Part shown: one piece after another, positions 54,516 through 64,000 of the stretch | How the letters are laid out: each line of letters begins with the position of its first letter | Position numbering within the stretch: the stretch's first letter is position 1 | Assembly: GCF_024054535.1 (NCBI RefSeq) | Contig: NZ_JAMXLV010000023.1 | Location: 62,001 to 126,000 of the forward strand | Source: Thermococcus alcaliphilus | Lineage (GTDB): Archaea > Methanobacteriota_B > Thermococci > Thermococcales > Thermococcaceae | Direction of reading: 5' to 3' | DNA: 64,000 nucleotides | Translations under genes and position numbers: made by a program | The notes under the pieces: model-generated | Databases searched by the model: none | What the model saw: only the letters and a program-made list of their open reading frames with translations | Told to the model about the DNA's origin: nothing

Positions 54516-55775
54516 ATGTGCGATATTCTCGTTGCAACTCCCAAAGCTACTAAAGAAAAGGTTATGCTTTTTGCGAAAAACAGCGATAGAGATCCAAACG
54601 AGGCTCAGGTTCTCGAGGTCATCCCAAGGCAAAAACATGAGGAAGAGGCTGTTAAGCTGACCTATGTTGAATTTCCTCAAGTTAAAGAGAGCTATGCAGT
54701 AATTCTCTCACGTCCTTGGTGGATCTGGGGCGCGGAGATGGGAGTTAACGAATTTGGTTTAGCTATAGGTAATACTGCAGTTTTCACCAAGGAGAAGATT
54801 CCAGATAAAGGCATCTTGGGAATGGACATGATAAGGCTCGCCCTTGAAAGAACAAAAACCTCTAAAGAGGCTCTTCATTTCATAATTGATATAATCGAGA
54901 GCTATGGGCAGGGAGGAAATGGTAGCTACGAGCACAAAATGCTTTACAGCAACTCATTCATAATTGCGGATCCAAAAGAGACGTGGGTCTTGGAGAGTGC
55001 TGGCAAACACTGGGTTGCAAAGAGAATTGAGGATGTATACTCTATTTCAAATGCTCTCACGATAGAGGATGACTGGGACTTAGCTTCAGAGAGCGTCGAG
55101 AGGCTTGCCAAGAAATCAAACTTCAGCTTTGCCAAGCATTTCTCTGACAGATTCTACACTCATTTTGCCCATGGAAGGGAGAGGAGAGCCTTCACATATC
55201 GGAAACTCAAAGAAAGAGAAGGCGAAATAACTCTCGAGTACATGATGGAAATCCTGAGGTCTCACAGCTTCGAGCCGTATTCCCCAGAAAAAGGCTCCAT
55301 GAGGGATATATGCATGCACTATGGCGGTTTAACAAGGCCCTCTCAAACCGCCTCATCCCAAATCTCGGAGCTTGGCAAGGATATACACTGGTTTACCGGG
55401 ACTTCGCTTCCATGTTTGAGCATTTTCAAGCCGATATCTTTTGAAGGTGGGATTCCGGAGTCAGAGATGCCCACGAACCGCTATAATCCCAAAAACTACT
55501 GGTGGAGGATTGAAAAGTTACACAGGTTGTTCCAGACCAACTATCAAAATTATATTAGAGAATTCTCAAAGGAAAGGGATGAGCTGCAGATAGAGATAAT
55601 AAGAAGAACGAGGGAACTTAAAGAGAACGAAAGCCTTGCAGAACTTACAAAATGGGCCTTTGAAAGAGAAAAAGAGCTTGTGGAAAAATGGGAGAAGCTT
55701 ATTGTTCCCGGCAAGTTCCCCTTTTTGTATGGGATAAGATGGAGGAAGGTGAACCAAAAGGCTGGCTTGAGATAA
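54516..55775 (+). CDS. C69 family dipeptidase-like Ntn hydrolase
   Basis: A 419-residue protein of the C69 (formerly U34) peptidase family. Its N terminus MCDILVATPKAT would yield Cys2 as the N-terminal nucleophile, the class's hallmark, and NSDRDPNEAQ and SRPWWIWGAEMGVNEFGLAIGNTAVF follow. Several hundred residues of the alpha-beta-beta-alpha fold and a long helical C terminus (EFSKERDELQIEIIRRTRELKENE) complete it. It likely cleaves dipeptides or a related amide. The start ATG 54516 follows AGGTGCTG. It lies 54 nt after ndk. Confidence 0.85.
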   Translation: MCDILVATPKATKEKVMLFAKNSDRDPNEAQVLEVIPRQKHEEEAVKLTYVEFPQVKESYAVILSRPWWIWGAEMGVNEFGLAIGNTAVFTKEKIPDKGILGMDMIRLALERTKTSKEALHFIIDIIESYGQGGNGSYEHKMLYSNSFIIADPKETWVLESAGKHWVAKRIEDVYSISNALTIEDDWDLASESVERLAKKSNFSFAKHFSDRFYTHFAHGRERRAFTYRKLKEREGEITLEYMMEILRSHSFEPYSPEKGSMRDICMHYGGLTRPSQTASSQISELGKDIHWFTGTSLPCLSIFKPISFEGGIPESEMPTNRYNPKNYWWRIEKLHRLFQTNYQNYIREFSKERDELQIEIIRRTRELKENESLAELTKWAFEREKELVEKWEKLIVPGKFPFLYGIRWRKVNQKAGLR

Positions 55776-55815
55776 GTTTTTTAACTTCTCTCCATTTACG
55801 TTTTTGGTGTTAAAA

Positions 55816-56283
55816 GTGAACGGTCTGCTTGAGGTGTTTTTACTCTCACTCCTTCCAACCTTTGAGGGGAGGTATGCCATAGTTTATGGTATTGGTAGGG
55901 GTTACTCTCTCTCCGGCACTTTAATCATGGCATCGCTTGGAGTGCTGCTTCTCTCCTTAACTTTGCCACTCCTTCTGCCTCTGATAGACTGGGTAATGCT
56001 TAAACTTGAAGATACCCCTCTAGGGAAGTTTGCGGAGCTCTATTTGAAATATGTCGAGAGAGCTAGAAAGAAAGCTCACCCCTATGTTGAGAAGTGGGGG
56101 TTCTTAGGCCTCATTGTTTTTGTTGCTATACCCCTTCCAGGAACTGGCGTATGGACGGGAAGCTTAGCGGCTTACATATTTGGAATGGAAAAAAGAAAAA
56201 CAATCCCTGCGCTGATAATTGGAGGGCTTTTGAGCATTTTGATAACTCTCATACCAAGCTTAGGTCTGGTAAAAATAATTTAA
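55816..56283 (+). CDS. Small multidrug-export-type membrane protein (COG2426)
   Basis: A 155-residue membrane protein with three or four segments. The family signature is LLPTFEGRYAIVYGIGRGY at the N terminus and VFVAIPLPGTGVWTGSLAAYIFGM in the second half. Annotated in databases as a putative small multidrug export protein, although transport has not been generally shown. Start GTG 55816 follows GGTGT; alternative upstream TTG/GTG starts lack spacing. It is convergent with the pmbA gene. Confidence 0.8.
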   Translation: MNGLLEVFLLSLLPTFEGRYAIVYGIGRGYSLSGTLIMASLGVLLLSLTLPLLLPLIDWVMLKLEDTPLGKFAELYLKYVERARKKAHPYVEKWGFLGLIVFVAIPLPGTGVWTGSLAAYIFGMEKRKTIPALIIGGLLSILITLIPSLGLVKII

Positions 56284-56307
56284 ATAAAGAAATTTGCCAA
56301 ATAAGAA

Positions 56308-57633
56308 TCACTTCGTAGCCTTTGTTATTCCCACATCTTTTACGAGAACGTAGGGAGTAAACACAGGAGTAGCTACTTCCCACCAGTGGATGTGGTAGAG
56401 GTCTTTTCCCAATGCTGCAATGCTCTCAAGTATGTGTTGGAAGTTGTCGCTTACCCTTATGTTTCTTATGGGCTTTACTATTTCGCCGTTCTCAATTAAA
56501 AACGCCCCGTCCCTTGGAATTGTTGAGAAATCCCCAGTAACATAGTTTTGGAACCTTGTGTACCATACGTTGGTTATGTAGATTCCACGCTTAACCTCGC
56601 TGAAGAGCTCCTCCTTTGAATAATCACCGGGCTCTACATAGACGTTCCAAGCTTCAGGCATCAATAAACCTGCGTTTGCTGTGGTTTCCCTCTTATATTT
56701 CCTTGCAAAGCTTGTGTTGAGAAGGTAAGTGTTCAGAGTTCCGTTCTCAATGATTGTGGTTTCCCTTGTAGGAACACCCTCATCGTCAAATTTCCTTGTG
56801 CCATAGGCGTTTGGCATGTTTCCAACGTCCTTGATTGTTACGATATCGTTTGCAACCTTCTGTCCGAGTTTGCCAACCAAGAAGCTGAACCCAGCCTCTA
56901 CGGCAAAAGCTGAAGCCATGAAGCTCATGTAGCTCATTAGGTTGGCGAATGCTAGCGGGTCGAATATTACATCAAAAGTCCCAGCTTCGCCTTGAACCGG
57001 ATTGACGGCCATCTTTGCAATTTCCCCAGCTTTTCTTCCCGCGCTTTCTGGGTCAAACTTTTTGAGAACCCTTACCGAATTAGTCCCATGCCCGCTCTCT
57101 TCATCGCCTATAAATGCCCTTATGCTTATCTCTATTCCCGTTCCCTCGTCAAAAGCCTCGACGCCGTTGCTCGTTGTTAGGTAGAGCTTATTGTGATCTG
57201 TGTAAAGGACACCTGCGGTTCTCTTTGCCCCCTCCTCAAGGGCAGCGTTTATTGCAGCCTCAACATATTCGTTTGGCTCATCAAGCCCAACTATTGCCTT
57301 ATCAAAGGTCTCTGGAATGTCTTTGTACTCAAAAGGCCCCTCGGCTATTCCGTAGTAGTCCTCTTTGGGAGCGAGGTTTTTAACGCTCTTCATCAACATC
57401 TGAAGGGTTTTTTCTATCGTCTTCTCATCCAGAGCTGTTAAAGTTGTTGAGGCCAATCTCTTCTGGTACTCAACGAAAAGGTTTACCTTTTGCGTATGCC
57501 AGTTCTTTGCAACCGTTATTTCGTTGTTGGCAAACCTCACTTGTCTTCTGTTTTGCTCGTAAGCCAATACAACAACATCGCCAAAGCCGAGCTCTTTCGC
57601 CTTTTTCAGGATTAGTTCGTTAATCTCGAACAT
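56308..57633 (-). CDS. pmbA: TldE/PmbA family protein
   Basis: A 441-residue partner of TldD that lacks the zinc-binding His pair. It matches the family in FEINELILKKAKELGFGDVVV, then VDEPNEYVEAAINAAL-like helices, and the C-terminal MPEAWNVYVEPGDYSKEELF and FLIENGEIVKPIRNIRVSDNF motifs shared with TldD. In bacteria the TldD/E heterodimer degrades unfolded peptides and matures some RiPPs. The ATG at 57633 follows GAGGAGGTGA. It starts 5 nt after tldD ends. Confidence 0.92.
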   Translation of the reverse strand: MFEINELILKKAKELGFGDVVVLAYEQNRRQVRFANNEITVAKNWHTQKVNLFVEYQKRLASTTLTALDEKTIEKTLQMLMKSVKNLAPKEDYYGIAEGPFEYKDIPETFDKAIVGLDEPNEYVEAAINAALEEGAKRTAGVLYTDHNKLYLTTSNGVEAFDEGTGIEISIRAFIGDEESGHGTNSVRVLKKFDPESAGRKAGEIAKMAVNPVQGEAGTFDVIFDPLAFANLMSYMSFMASAFAVEAGFSFLVGKLGQKVANDIVTIKDVGNMPNAYGTRKFDDEGVPTRETTIIENGTLNTYLLNTSFARKYKRETTANAGLLMPEAWNVYVEPGDYSKEELFSEVKRGIYITNVWYTRFQNYVTGDFSTIPRDGAFLIENGEIVKPIRNIRVSDNFQHILESIAALGKDLYHIHWWEVATPVFTPYVLVKDVGITKATK

Positions 57634-57638
57634 CTTTT

Positions 57639-59057
57639 TCACCTCCTCAGCACGACATCCCTAAGTCTCGCATGGGCTCCTCCCATCCATACCGGGACTC
57701 CCTGTCCTGGTTCACCTTTTCCACATGTGCCCGGATAAAATTCCACTTCCTTTCCAACGGCATCGACGCTGCTCCACAGTCCTTTGGTGGTTATCTCAAG
57801 AATTGGTCTCCTTACGGGGTGCTTTATCTCGCCGTTCTCGATTAGGTAAGCCTCTCTACCAATGTACCTCTGCTGGTATCTCCTATCGTCTATGTTCCAC
57901 TCGTTGAAGCTCACCATGTAGACGCCGAGTTTAACGTCCTCAATAAGCTCCTCGAAGGAATAATCACCTGGAGCCAAGTAAGTGTTTGCCATTCTCACTA
58001 TCGGCTCGCGGTTGTAGTTAATTGCCCTCGCAGCTGCGTTTGATTTCATTCCAAGATAAGCGGCGTATTCCCTGTTCATGAGAAACTCGTTTATTATACC
58101 TTCCCTAATAAGGTACCTTGGTCTTGCTTTGACACCTTCGTCATCGTATAAGTAGAAACCCCAGCTGTTTGGAATCGTTGGGTCCTCTATAACAGTTACG
58201 GCTTCACTTCCAATTCTCTCTCCAAGCATTTCCGGCTTCACAAAGCTCTCTCCAGCTTGGGCTGCCTCTCTTCCCATTATTCTGTCGAGCTCATAGGGGT
58301 GCCCAACGCTTTCGTGAACTGCTATACCAGCAACTTCTGGGCTTATGACAACATCGACTTTTCCTTCCGGTGGCTTTTGTCCTTCCTTTATTAGCTTTTG
58401 AAGGGCTTTGACGTCTTTAACAGCCCACTCCCATGGTTTATCCTTCTCAATAAGCTCAAGCCCACCGGAAAATGCCCTCTGGATGAAGGGAGCCTGCTCC
58501 ATCTGCCCCTCTTCAAAAACAACAAGGTTGTATGTTACGGAAACCCTTGGGATAAGGCTCTCAACAAGTGCTCCCTCGTTGTTCATGAAAATCTTGTGCC
58601 ACATGAAGTCCCCATACCTCAAAAAGCGCATTGGTACGTTTACGCCAGTCTCTTTTACCCTCTCCTCGATGAGCTTAAGGTACTCCATCTTTTCTTCAGC
58701 ACTAACGTCTCTGAAGTCCTTCTTCATTTTCACTTCGTAGAAAACCTGGTGGAAGTCTTCCTCACTGAACTGTATGGGCTTATTTCTTAGTTTTGCCGCA
58801 GCTTTTGCGAGCTTTACAGCTTTTTTAACAGCCTCTTCCACGCTTTCCTTTGTTAAGACGTTTGTAGAAGCAAATCCCATCCCGCCGTTCACAAGAACTC
58901 TAATACCTATACCTCTATCGGCTAATATTCCAAGCCCTTCTGGGTTGCCGTTTTTCATGACTATCTCCGTTCCATTCTTTTCCTCAAACCTTGCTTCTGC
59001 ATAACTTGCACCCAGCTCCTGGGCTTTTTCAACGGCAAATTCAACAAGCTCATGCAT
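57639..59057 (-). CDS. tldD: TldD metalloprotease
   Basis: A 472-residue metalloprotease. The zinc motif HESVGHPYELDRIMG (HExxxH, about residue 241) lies mid-protein, with a N-terminal helical/beta domain (ELVEFAVEKAQELGASYAEARFEE) and the C-terminal PGTCGKGEPGQGVPVWMGGA. The TldD/PmbA pair forms a closed hetero-dimer chamber that trims peptides. The ATG at 59057 follows GAGGTGAT. Bacterial homologues process RiPPs, but this locus is 18 kb from the RiPP-like operon, so a link is only speculation. Confidence 0.94.
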   Translation of the reverse strand: MHELVEFAVEKAQELGASYAEARFEEKNGTEIVMKNGNPEGLGILADRGIGIRVLVNGGMGFASTNVLTKESVEEAVKKAVKLAKAAAKLRNKPIQFSEEDFHQVFYEVKMKKDFRDVSAEEKMEYLKLIEERVKETGVNVPMRFLRYGDFMWHKIFMNNEGALVESLIPRVSVTYNLVVFEEGQMEQAPFIQRAFSGGLELIEKDKPWEWAVKDVKALQKLIKEGQKPPEGKVDVVISPEVAGIAVHESVGHPYELDRIMGREAAQAGESFVKPEMLGERIGSEAVTVIEDPTIPNSWGFYLYDDEGVKARPRYLIREGIINEFLMNREYAAYLGMKSNAAARAINYNREPIVRMANTYLAPGDYSFEELIEDVKLGVYMVSFNEWNIDDRRYQQRYIGREAYLIENGEIKHPVRRPILEITTKGLWSSVDAVGKEVEFYPGTCGKGEPGQGVPVWMGGAHARLRDVVLRR

Positions 59058-59182
59058 GTACATCACCTCTAGTTAATGCATATAAAAGTGCTCCCTTGAA
59101 GTATAAAATCGTTTCGATGTGCATTGAAGCGAATTGAGAAAAACTGATAAACATTGAACTACAATCTTACTCGGGTGATAGT

Positions 59183-59698
59183 ATGTCAATTACGACCAAA
59201 ACCGGAGATAAAGGAACAACGGGAATTTTCACTGGAGAGAGAATAGCTAAGTTCTCTCCGATAATAGAGGCCAACGGCACCATCGATGAGCTGAGCTCCT
59301 TTTTAGGGGAGGCAAAGCACTATCTCGATGAAGAATTGAAGGAAACTCTCGAGAAGATCCAGGTTGAGCTCTATTCGCTCATGGCTGAGATTGCAAGCAA
59401 AGGAGAGTACAAAAAAGTTGGAGAAGAGGAAATAAAGCATTTGGAGGAGCTCATTGAAAAGTTTGAGAGCGAAGTAAAGCTCGAAGGATTCGTTGTTCCT
59501 GGTTCAACAATAGCAAGTGCAAAGCTTGACATCTGCAGAACAGTTGCTAGAAGAGCCGAGAGGAGAGTTTCCAAGGTGGTTTTGGAATATGGGATTGGCA
59601 AAGATGTTTTGAAGTATCTCAACCGCCTGAGTGATCTGCTCTTTATAATGGCTCGTTATGTTGAGCTTAAAGAGGGAAAGATCAAGTACGTAAAGTGA
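59183..59698 (+). CDS. ATP:cob(I)alamin adenosyltransferase, PduO type
   Basis: A 171-residue trimer-forming enzyme that makes adenosylcobalamin. Motifs are [20 protein letters not shown] (residues about 4-23), [17 protein letters not shown] and [11 protein letters not shown] (about residue 120), which line the ATP pocket. The ATG at 59183 follows GGTGATAGT. It is in a tight two-gene row with the aspartate racemase gene (5 nt between), and is divergent from tldD. Confidence 0.95.
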   Translation: MSITTKTGDKGTTGIFTGERIAKFSPIIEANGTIDELSSFLGEAKHYLDEELKETLEKIQVELYSLMAEIASKGEYKKVGEEEIKHLEELIEKFESEVKLEGFVVPGSTIASAKLDICRTVARRAERRVSKVVLEYGIGKDVLKYLNRLSDLLFIMARYVELKEGKIKYVK

Positions 59699-59703
59699 TT
59701 GAT

Positions 59704-60390
59704 ATGGAGAAGGTCATAGGGATTTTAGGCGGGATGGGCCCTCTTGCCACTGTGGATCTCTTTAAGAGAATAGTACTCAAAACTCCCGCAAAGAAGGATC
59801 AAGACCATCCAAGAATAATTATCTACAACAACCCTAAGATTCCCGATCGAACTGATTATATTCTCGGAAAAGGCGAAAATCCACTTCCAGAACTCATTGA
59901 CAGCGCAAAAAAACTTGAGAAGTGGGGGGCAGATTTTATAATCATGCCCTGCAATACCGCTCATTACTTTGCGGATGAGATTCAAAAGGCCATCAAGATA
60001 CCGCTGATAAACATGATAGAGGAGACCGCATCTTATGTAGAAGCCTTGGGCGTGAAAAGGGTAGGCATCCTTGCAACGACGGGCACGATAGTGAGTGGAA
60101 TTTATCAAAAAGCCCTCGAAAAGAGAGGAATTGAAGCGCTCATTCCCTCTGGAGGGGATCAGGAAAAAGTCATGAAAGCTATCTATGAAGGAGTAAAGGC
60201 CGGGGATATAGAACTCGGAAGAAAACTGCTTCTCGAGGTCGCAAAAAAACTTGAAAAGGATGTTGAAGCTATAATAGCTGGATGTACGGAAGTAAGTGTA
60301 GCTTTAAAGCCGGAAGATCTAAGCGTTCCCCTCGTAGATCCCATGGATATACTGGCTGAAAAGGCCGTGAAACTTGCCCTTGGTTTATAA
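59704..60390 (+). CDS. Aspartate racemase
   Basis: A 228-residue cofactor-independent racemase, L- to D-aspartate in family members of Pyrococcus. It keeps both catalytic cysteines, in MPCNTAHYF (about residue 83) and [10 protein letters not shown] (about residue 195), unlike the variant at 0.9 kb. It opens [17 protein letters not shown]. Follows the adenosyltransferase gene by 5 nt. It overlaps the convergent corA gene by 6 nt. Confidence 0.95.
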   Translation: MEKVIGILGGMGPLATVDLFKRIVLKTPAKKDQDHPRIIIYNNPKIPDRTDYILGKGENPLPELIDSAKKLEKWGADFIIMPCNTAHYFADEIQKAIKIPLINMIEETASYVEALGVKRVGILATTGTIVSGIYQKALEKRGIEALIPSGGDQEKVMKAIYEGVKAGDIELGRKLLLEVAKKLEKDVEAIIAGCTEVSVALKPEDLSVPLVDPMDILAEKAVKLALGL

Positions 60391-61371
60391 CCATCCTTTC
60401 TTTTTGAAATAATAGAGCATTCCGAGGGCTATTATGAGCATAGCCAGAAGTGTGGCCGGATAGCCATAGTACCAGTTGAGCTCGGGCATGTTGTAGGGGG
60501 AGACATGTGTATTGAAGTTCATTCCATATATACCTGTTATGAATGTTAGGGGTATGAAGATCGTAGATACTACTGTGAGAATCCTTATGATGTCGTTTGT
60601 TTTCATGGAGAGGGTGGAGTAGTAGATATCGATCAAACCATTGGCCATTTCTCGGTGGTTTTCAATAATATCGAGGATTTCCATAACGTGTTCATGGAGT
60701 TCTTCCAGGTATTTCTGCGTTTCTTCACCGAAGAATTCTTTTCCCTCCAACCTTAGCCGTCTAAAGATCTCCAACAGAGGAAATATTGTTCTCCTCACAA
60801 ACAGTATCCTTCTCCTAATTCCGTGTATCTTTCGAAGCACTTCTTTGTCTCCGTCTTTTAGGACTTTGGTTTCTATGACCTCCATTTGCGAGCTGATGTT
60901 TTCTAGAATTGGAACGTAGTTTTCAACTATTGCATCGAGAAGTGCAAAGAGTAGGTAATCCGCGCCTTTTTTTCTAAAAATTCCTTCTCCGTGCCTTATG
61001 CTTTCCCTAATTGTGTTAAACACATCGCCAGGCCGTTCCTGCATTGTTATGACGAAGTTATCTTTTAGAAAAACCGCGGTTCTCTCTTTTTTCAGGCCCC
61101 CCTTCAGCTCGTAGACCTGATGAAGTAAAACAAAAATATGGTCTTTTAGAATGGAAACCCTTGCCCGGGTCTTTGCTCTAAGAATTGACTTAATAGCAAC
61201 TTCATGAAAGTTGAAGATTTCTTTAAGCTCTTGGAGATAAGCAATTCCGTCTATGTTTACCCAAACTACCTTGTAATCTTTGTATTTGAGGACATCTTTG
61301 ACCGTTTTGACCCTCTTTTCCTCAAATTTGTCTTCTGAATATGCAAAGACTGTTATCTTTGCCTCATCCAT
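60385..61371 (-). CDS. corA: CorA-type magnesium/cobalt transporter
   Basis: A 328-residue pentameric channel subunit. A cytoplasmic N-terminal domain (about 1-270) is followed by two C-terminal membrane segments with the signature GMN in [15 protein letters not shown], and a basic cytoplasmic tail KKKGW. The start ATG 61371 follows GTGGTGTTC. The next gene on the strand (DUF302) lies 155 nt upstream, so corA has its own promoter. Confidence 0.94.
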   Translation of the reverse strand: MDEAKITVFAYSEDKFEEKRVKTVKDVLKYKDYKVVWVNIDGIAYLQELKEIFNFHEVAIKSILRAKTRARVSILKDHIFVLLHQVYELKGGLKKERTAVFLKDNFVITMQERPGDVFNTIRESIRHGEGIFRKKGADYLLFALLDAIVENYVPILENISSQMEVIETKVLKDGDKEVLRKIHGIRRRILFVRRTIFPLLEIFRRLRLEGKEFFGEETQKYLEELHEHVMEILDIIENHREMANGLIDIYYSTLSMKTNDIIRILTVVSTIFIPLTFITGIYGMNFNTHVSPYNMPELNWYYGYPATLLAMLIIALGMLYYFKKKGWL

Positions 61372-61526
61372 TATGAACACCACGACGAAAGCCACTAATT
61401 TGGATTTCGCTATAATGGTAATTATAGTTTTCTCTCTTCAGAATCATTGGGTAAGCATTTAGTTTAGCCCAAGTAAGCTCTAAAAACCTGGCATAAAAAT
61501 TTTCAAAGAAAAAGAGAATTTGACCT

Positions 61527-61910
61527 TTACATTCCGGTAGTTGTCCTGAATCCAATCTCCTTAAGAGTTTCAATAACCTTCTTGAAGGGCTCCTCCATGA
61601 CCTCTTCGTCCCAGTACTCTTCTGGAACTCCTAGAACGGCATGAACTTTTCCATCATTCTCGTAGAGAAGCAAGTGACAGGGGGCAACGACGCCGATGTT
61701 TTTGTTCCTCCGGTAGAGGTCGTAGAACACTTTTGGATTGCAGAGGCCGAGAGTCTTGTACTTTGGCATTTCAATACCAAGCTTGTTCCTGACGACTTCG
61801 GTGAAGTTCTGCTCCCAAACAATTCCAAAACCGGCTTTTGGCATGGCTTCCTTGACTTTTGCCTCAGCTTCCTCAAAGTTACCCTCAAACACGAACCTCT
61901 CCTCGATCAT
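61527..61910 (-). CDS. DUF302 family protein
   Basis: A 127-residue protein of the DUF302 type, an alpha/beta dimer of unknown function: FVFEGNFEEAEAKVKEAMPKAGFGIVWEQNF, then YKTLGLCNPKVFYDLYRRNKNIGVVAPCHLLLYENDGKV with two Cys. ATG 61910 follows GGGGTGTT. It is a single gene. Confidence 0.88.
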   Translation of the reverse strand: MIEERFVFEGNFEEAEAKVKEAMPKAGFGIVWEQNFTEVVRNKLGIEMPKYKTLGLCNPKVFYDLYRRNKNIGVVAPCHLLLYENDGKVHAVLGVPEEYWDEEVMEEPFKKVIETLKEIGFRTTTGM

Positions 61911-62111
61911 TTTACTAACACCCCTTGGTTTTAGCACATTTGTTATTCAAACTGAGGGACAATAAAAAACAGCAATTGCGAACTTTATAACTTTTTTGGG
62001 TAAGCCTTGTACTTTTATCCCAATTAATGCGTGAAAAATTCTTCAAAATAATAACATTTAGGTGCAAATAATTATGTCAATGTCGGGTTTGAGGCTACTA
62101 CACTCGCAAAG

Positions 62112-62274
62112 ATGGGTATTTACACGGGTGATGTACAGAAGCGTTCAAGGAAGCGGAATGTGACGGTGACAGTTCGGGCTGATTTGGTGGAGTTTGCAAA
62201 GAAGGAAGGCATTAACATGTCGAGGTTGCTGGAAGAAGTTTTAAAAGCGTTTTATTCTGGGAGAAGGGTGATTC
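62112..62274 (+). pseudogene. Ribbon-helix-helix fragment running into tRNA-His, possible integrase N-terminal remnant
   Basis: The open frame begins at GTG/ATG around 62112 (GIYTGDVQKRSRKRN) and has a ribbon-helix-helix pattern VTVTVRADLVEFAKKEGINMSRLLEEVL. After about 54 codons it enters the 3' end of tRNA-His in antisense, coding GPGPGFEPG, and continues to a stop at 62441. The tRNA-derived part cannot be a conserved protein part. A gene cut at a tRNA 3' end in this orientation is what an SSV-type integrase leaves (int(N)). Alternatively it is a CcdA-like antitoxin relic. No int(C) is in the window. Confidence 0.45.
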
Positions 62275-62352
62275 TGGGGCCGGGGCCGGGATTTGAACCC
62301 GGGCTAGGGGATCCACAGTCCCCTGTGCTAACCAGGCTACACCACCCCGGCC
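62275..62352 (-). tRNA. tRNA-His (GTG)
   Basis: On the minus strand it reads 5' G-1 then GCCGGGG, paired with 3' CCCCGGC, discriminator C (C73) and encoded CCA (62277-62275). The encoded G-1 opposite C73 is the histidine identity pair. Anticodon loop CTGTGGA (anticodon GTG), T arm CCGGGTTCAAATCCCGG. No intron. The promoter TATA GTTTATAAA, minus strand, lies at 62380-62388, 28 nt upstream. Confidence 0.96.
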
Positions 62353-62493
62353 ATGTCCACTTTAGCTATCTGGGATATCTTTATAAACTTTTCGCCAAAA
62401 TATGCTCAAAAAGTGCTAAGAATGGATTAATGACCAATTAGCCGTCTTAGAAAAAGTTTACTGGGGAGAATTGTCTTCAGAGGTGAGCTGGAG

Positions 62494-64000
<1,507 letters not shown>

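Noticed and set aside
62275-62441. C-terminal half of the frame that crosses tRNA-His, as a protein domain
   Set aside because: It is translated tRNA sequence plus promoter region; kept only as evidence for an integration scar.

Overview
The window is a chromosomal segment of a hyperthermophilic euryarchaeon of the order Thermococcales (Thermococcus/Pyrococcus group). The evidence is a full-length reverse gyrase, ADP-forming acetyl-CoA synthetase alpha subunit, archaeal TFB, FEN-1, Csl4, RNA polymerase subunit 11, a PfpI protease of the Pyrococcus length (166 aa), the Hsp20-Cdc48 pair behind a Phr-type operator, strong GGTGA-type ribosome binding sites, and a transposase of the type seen in Pyrococcus furiosus. 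The AT-rich composition suits a low-GC Thermococcus or a Pyrococcus, but I cannot name the species.

Layout. 1-10 kb: information-processing genes (thrS, csl4, DUF2067, rpo11, RNase III-like) with an SppA protease and membrane proteins. 11.1-13.7 kb: a feoA-feoB-feoC ferrous-iron uptake operon behind a perfect palindrome. 13.7-24.2 kb: housekeeping genes (sugar nucleotidyltransferase, c-di-AMP cyclase, UbiX, Lrp-type regulator, CYTH, YchF, M29 peptidase, Lsm-L37e, MATE, Trm1, L35Ae). 24.25-30.5 kb: an accessory island, bounded on the left by an IS element with a frameshifted transposase and on the right by tRNA-Phe(GAA). It carries an ADP-ribosylglycohydrolase, a small membrane protein and a 1001-residue zinc-finger/LamG/transglutaminase protein, then 0.5 kb of noncoding DNA full of GGTGA/TCACC inverted repeats. 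30.7-36.4 kb: heat-shock genes, pfpI, a CRM-domain protein and S19e.

36.5-40.1 kb is the most interesting stretch: a compact leftward operon that looks like a RiPP (ribosomally made, modified peptide) pathway. It has an unannotated 40-residue precursor with a CxxCxxC core, a PqqD-like leader-binding domain fused by a frameshifted joint to a radical SAM/SPASM maturase, and an ABC exporter (ATPase plus ABC-2 permease). 40.2-62 kb: core genes (PDCD5, TFB, FEN-1, AcdA, reverse gyrase, IF2/eIF5B, GluRS, NDK, TldD/PmbA, cobalamin adenosyltransferase, aspartate racemase, CorA), plus a C/D-box guide RNA just upstream of psiE-fen1. 62.1-64 kb: a ribbon-helix-helix fragment running into tRNA-His(GTG), possibly an integrase scar, then Taw3 and the start-truncated ribose-1,5-bisphosphate isomerase.

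Starts were chosen mainly from GGTGA-type Shine-Dalgarno spacing, so several lie a few codons inside the longest possible frame. No CRISPR array, rRNA or intein was seen.
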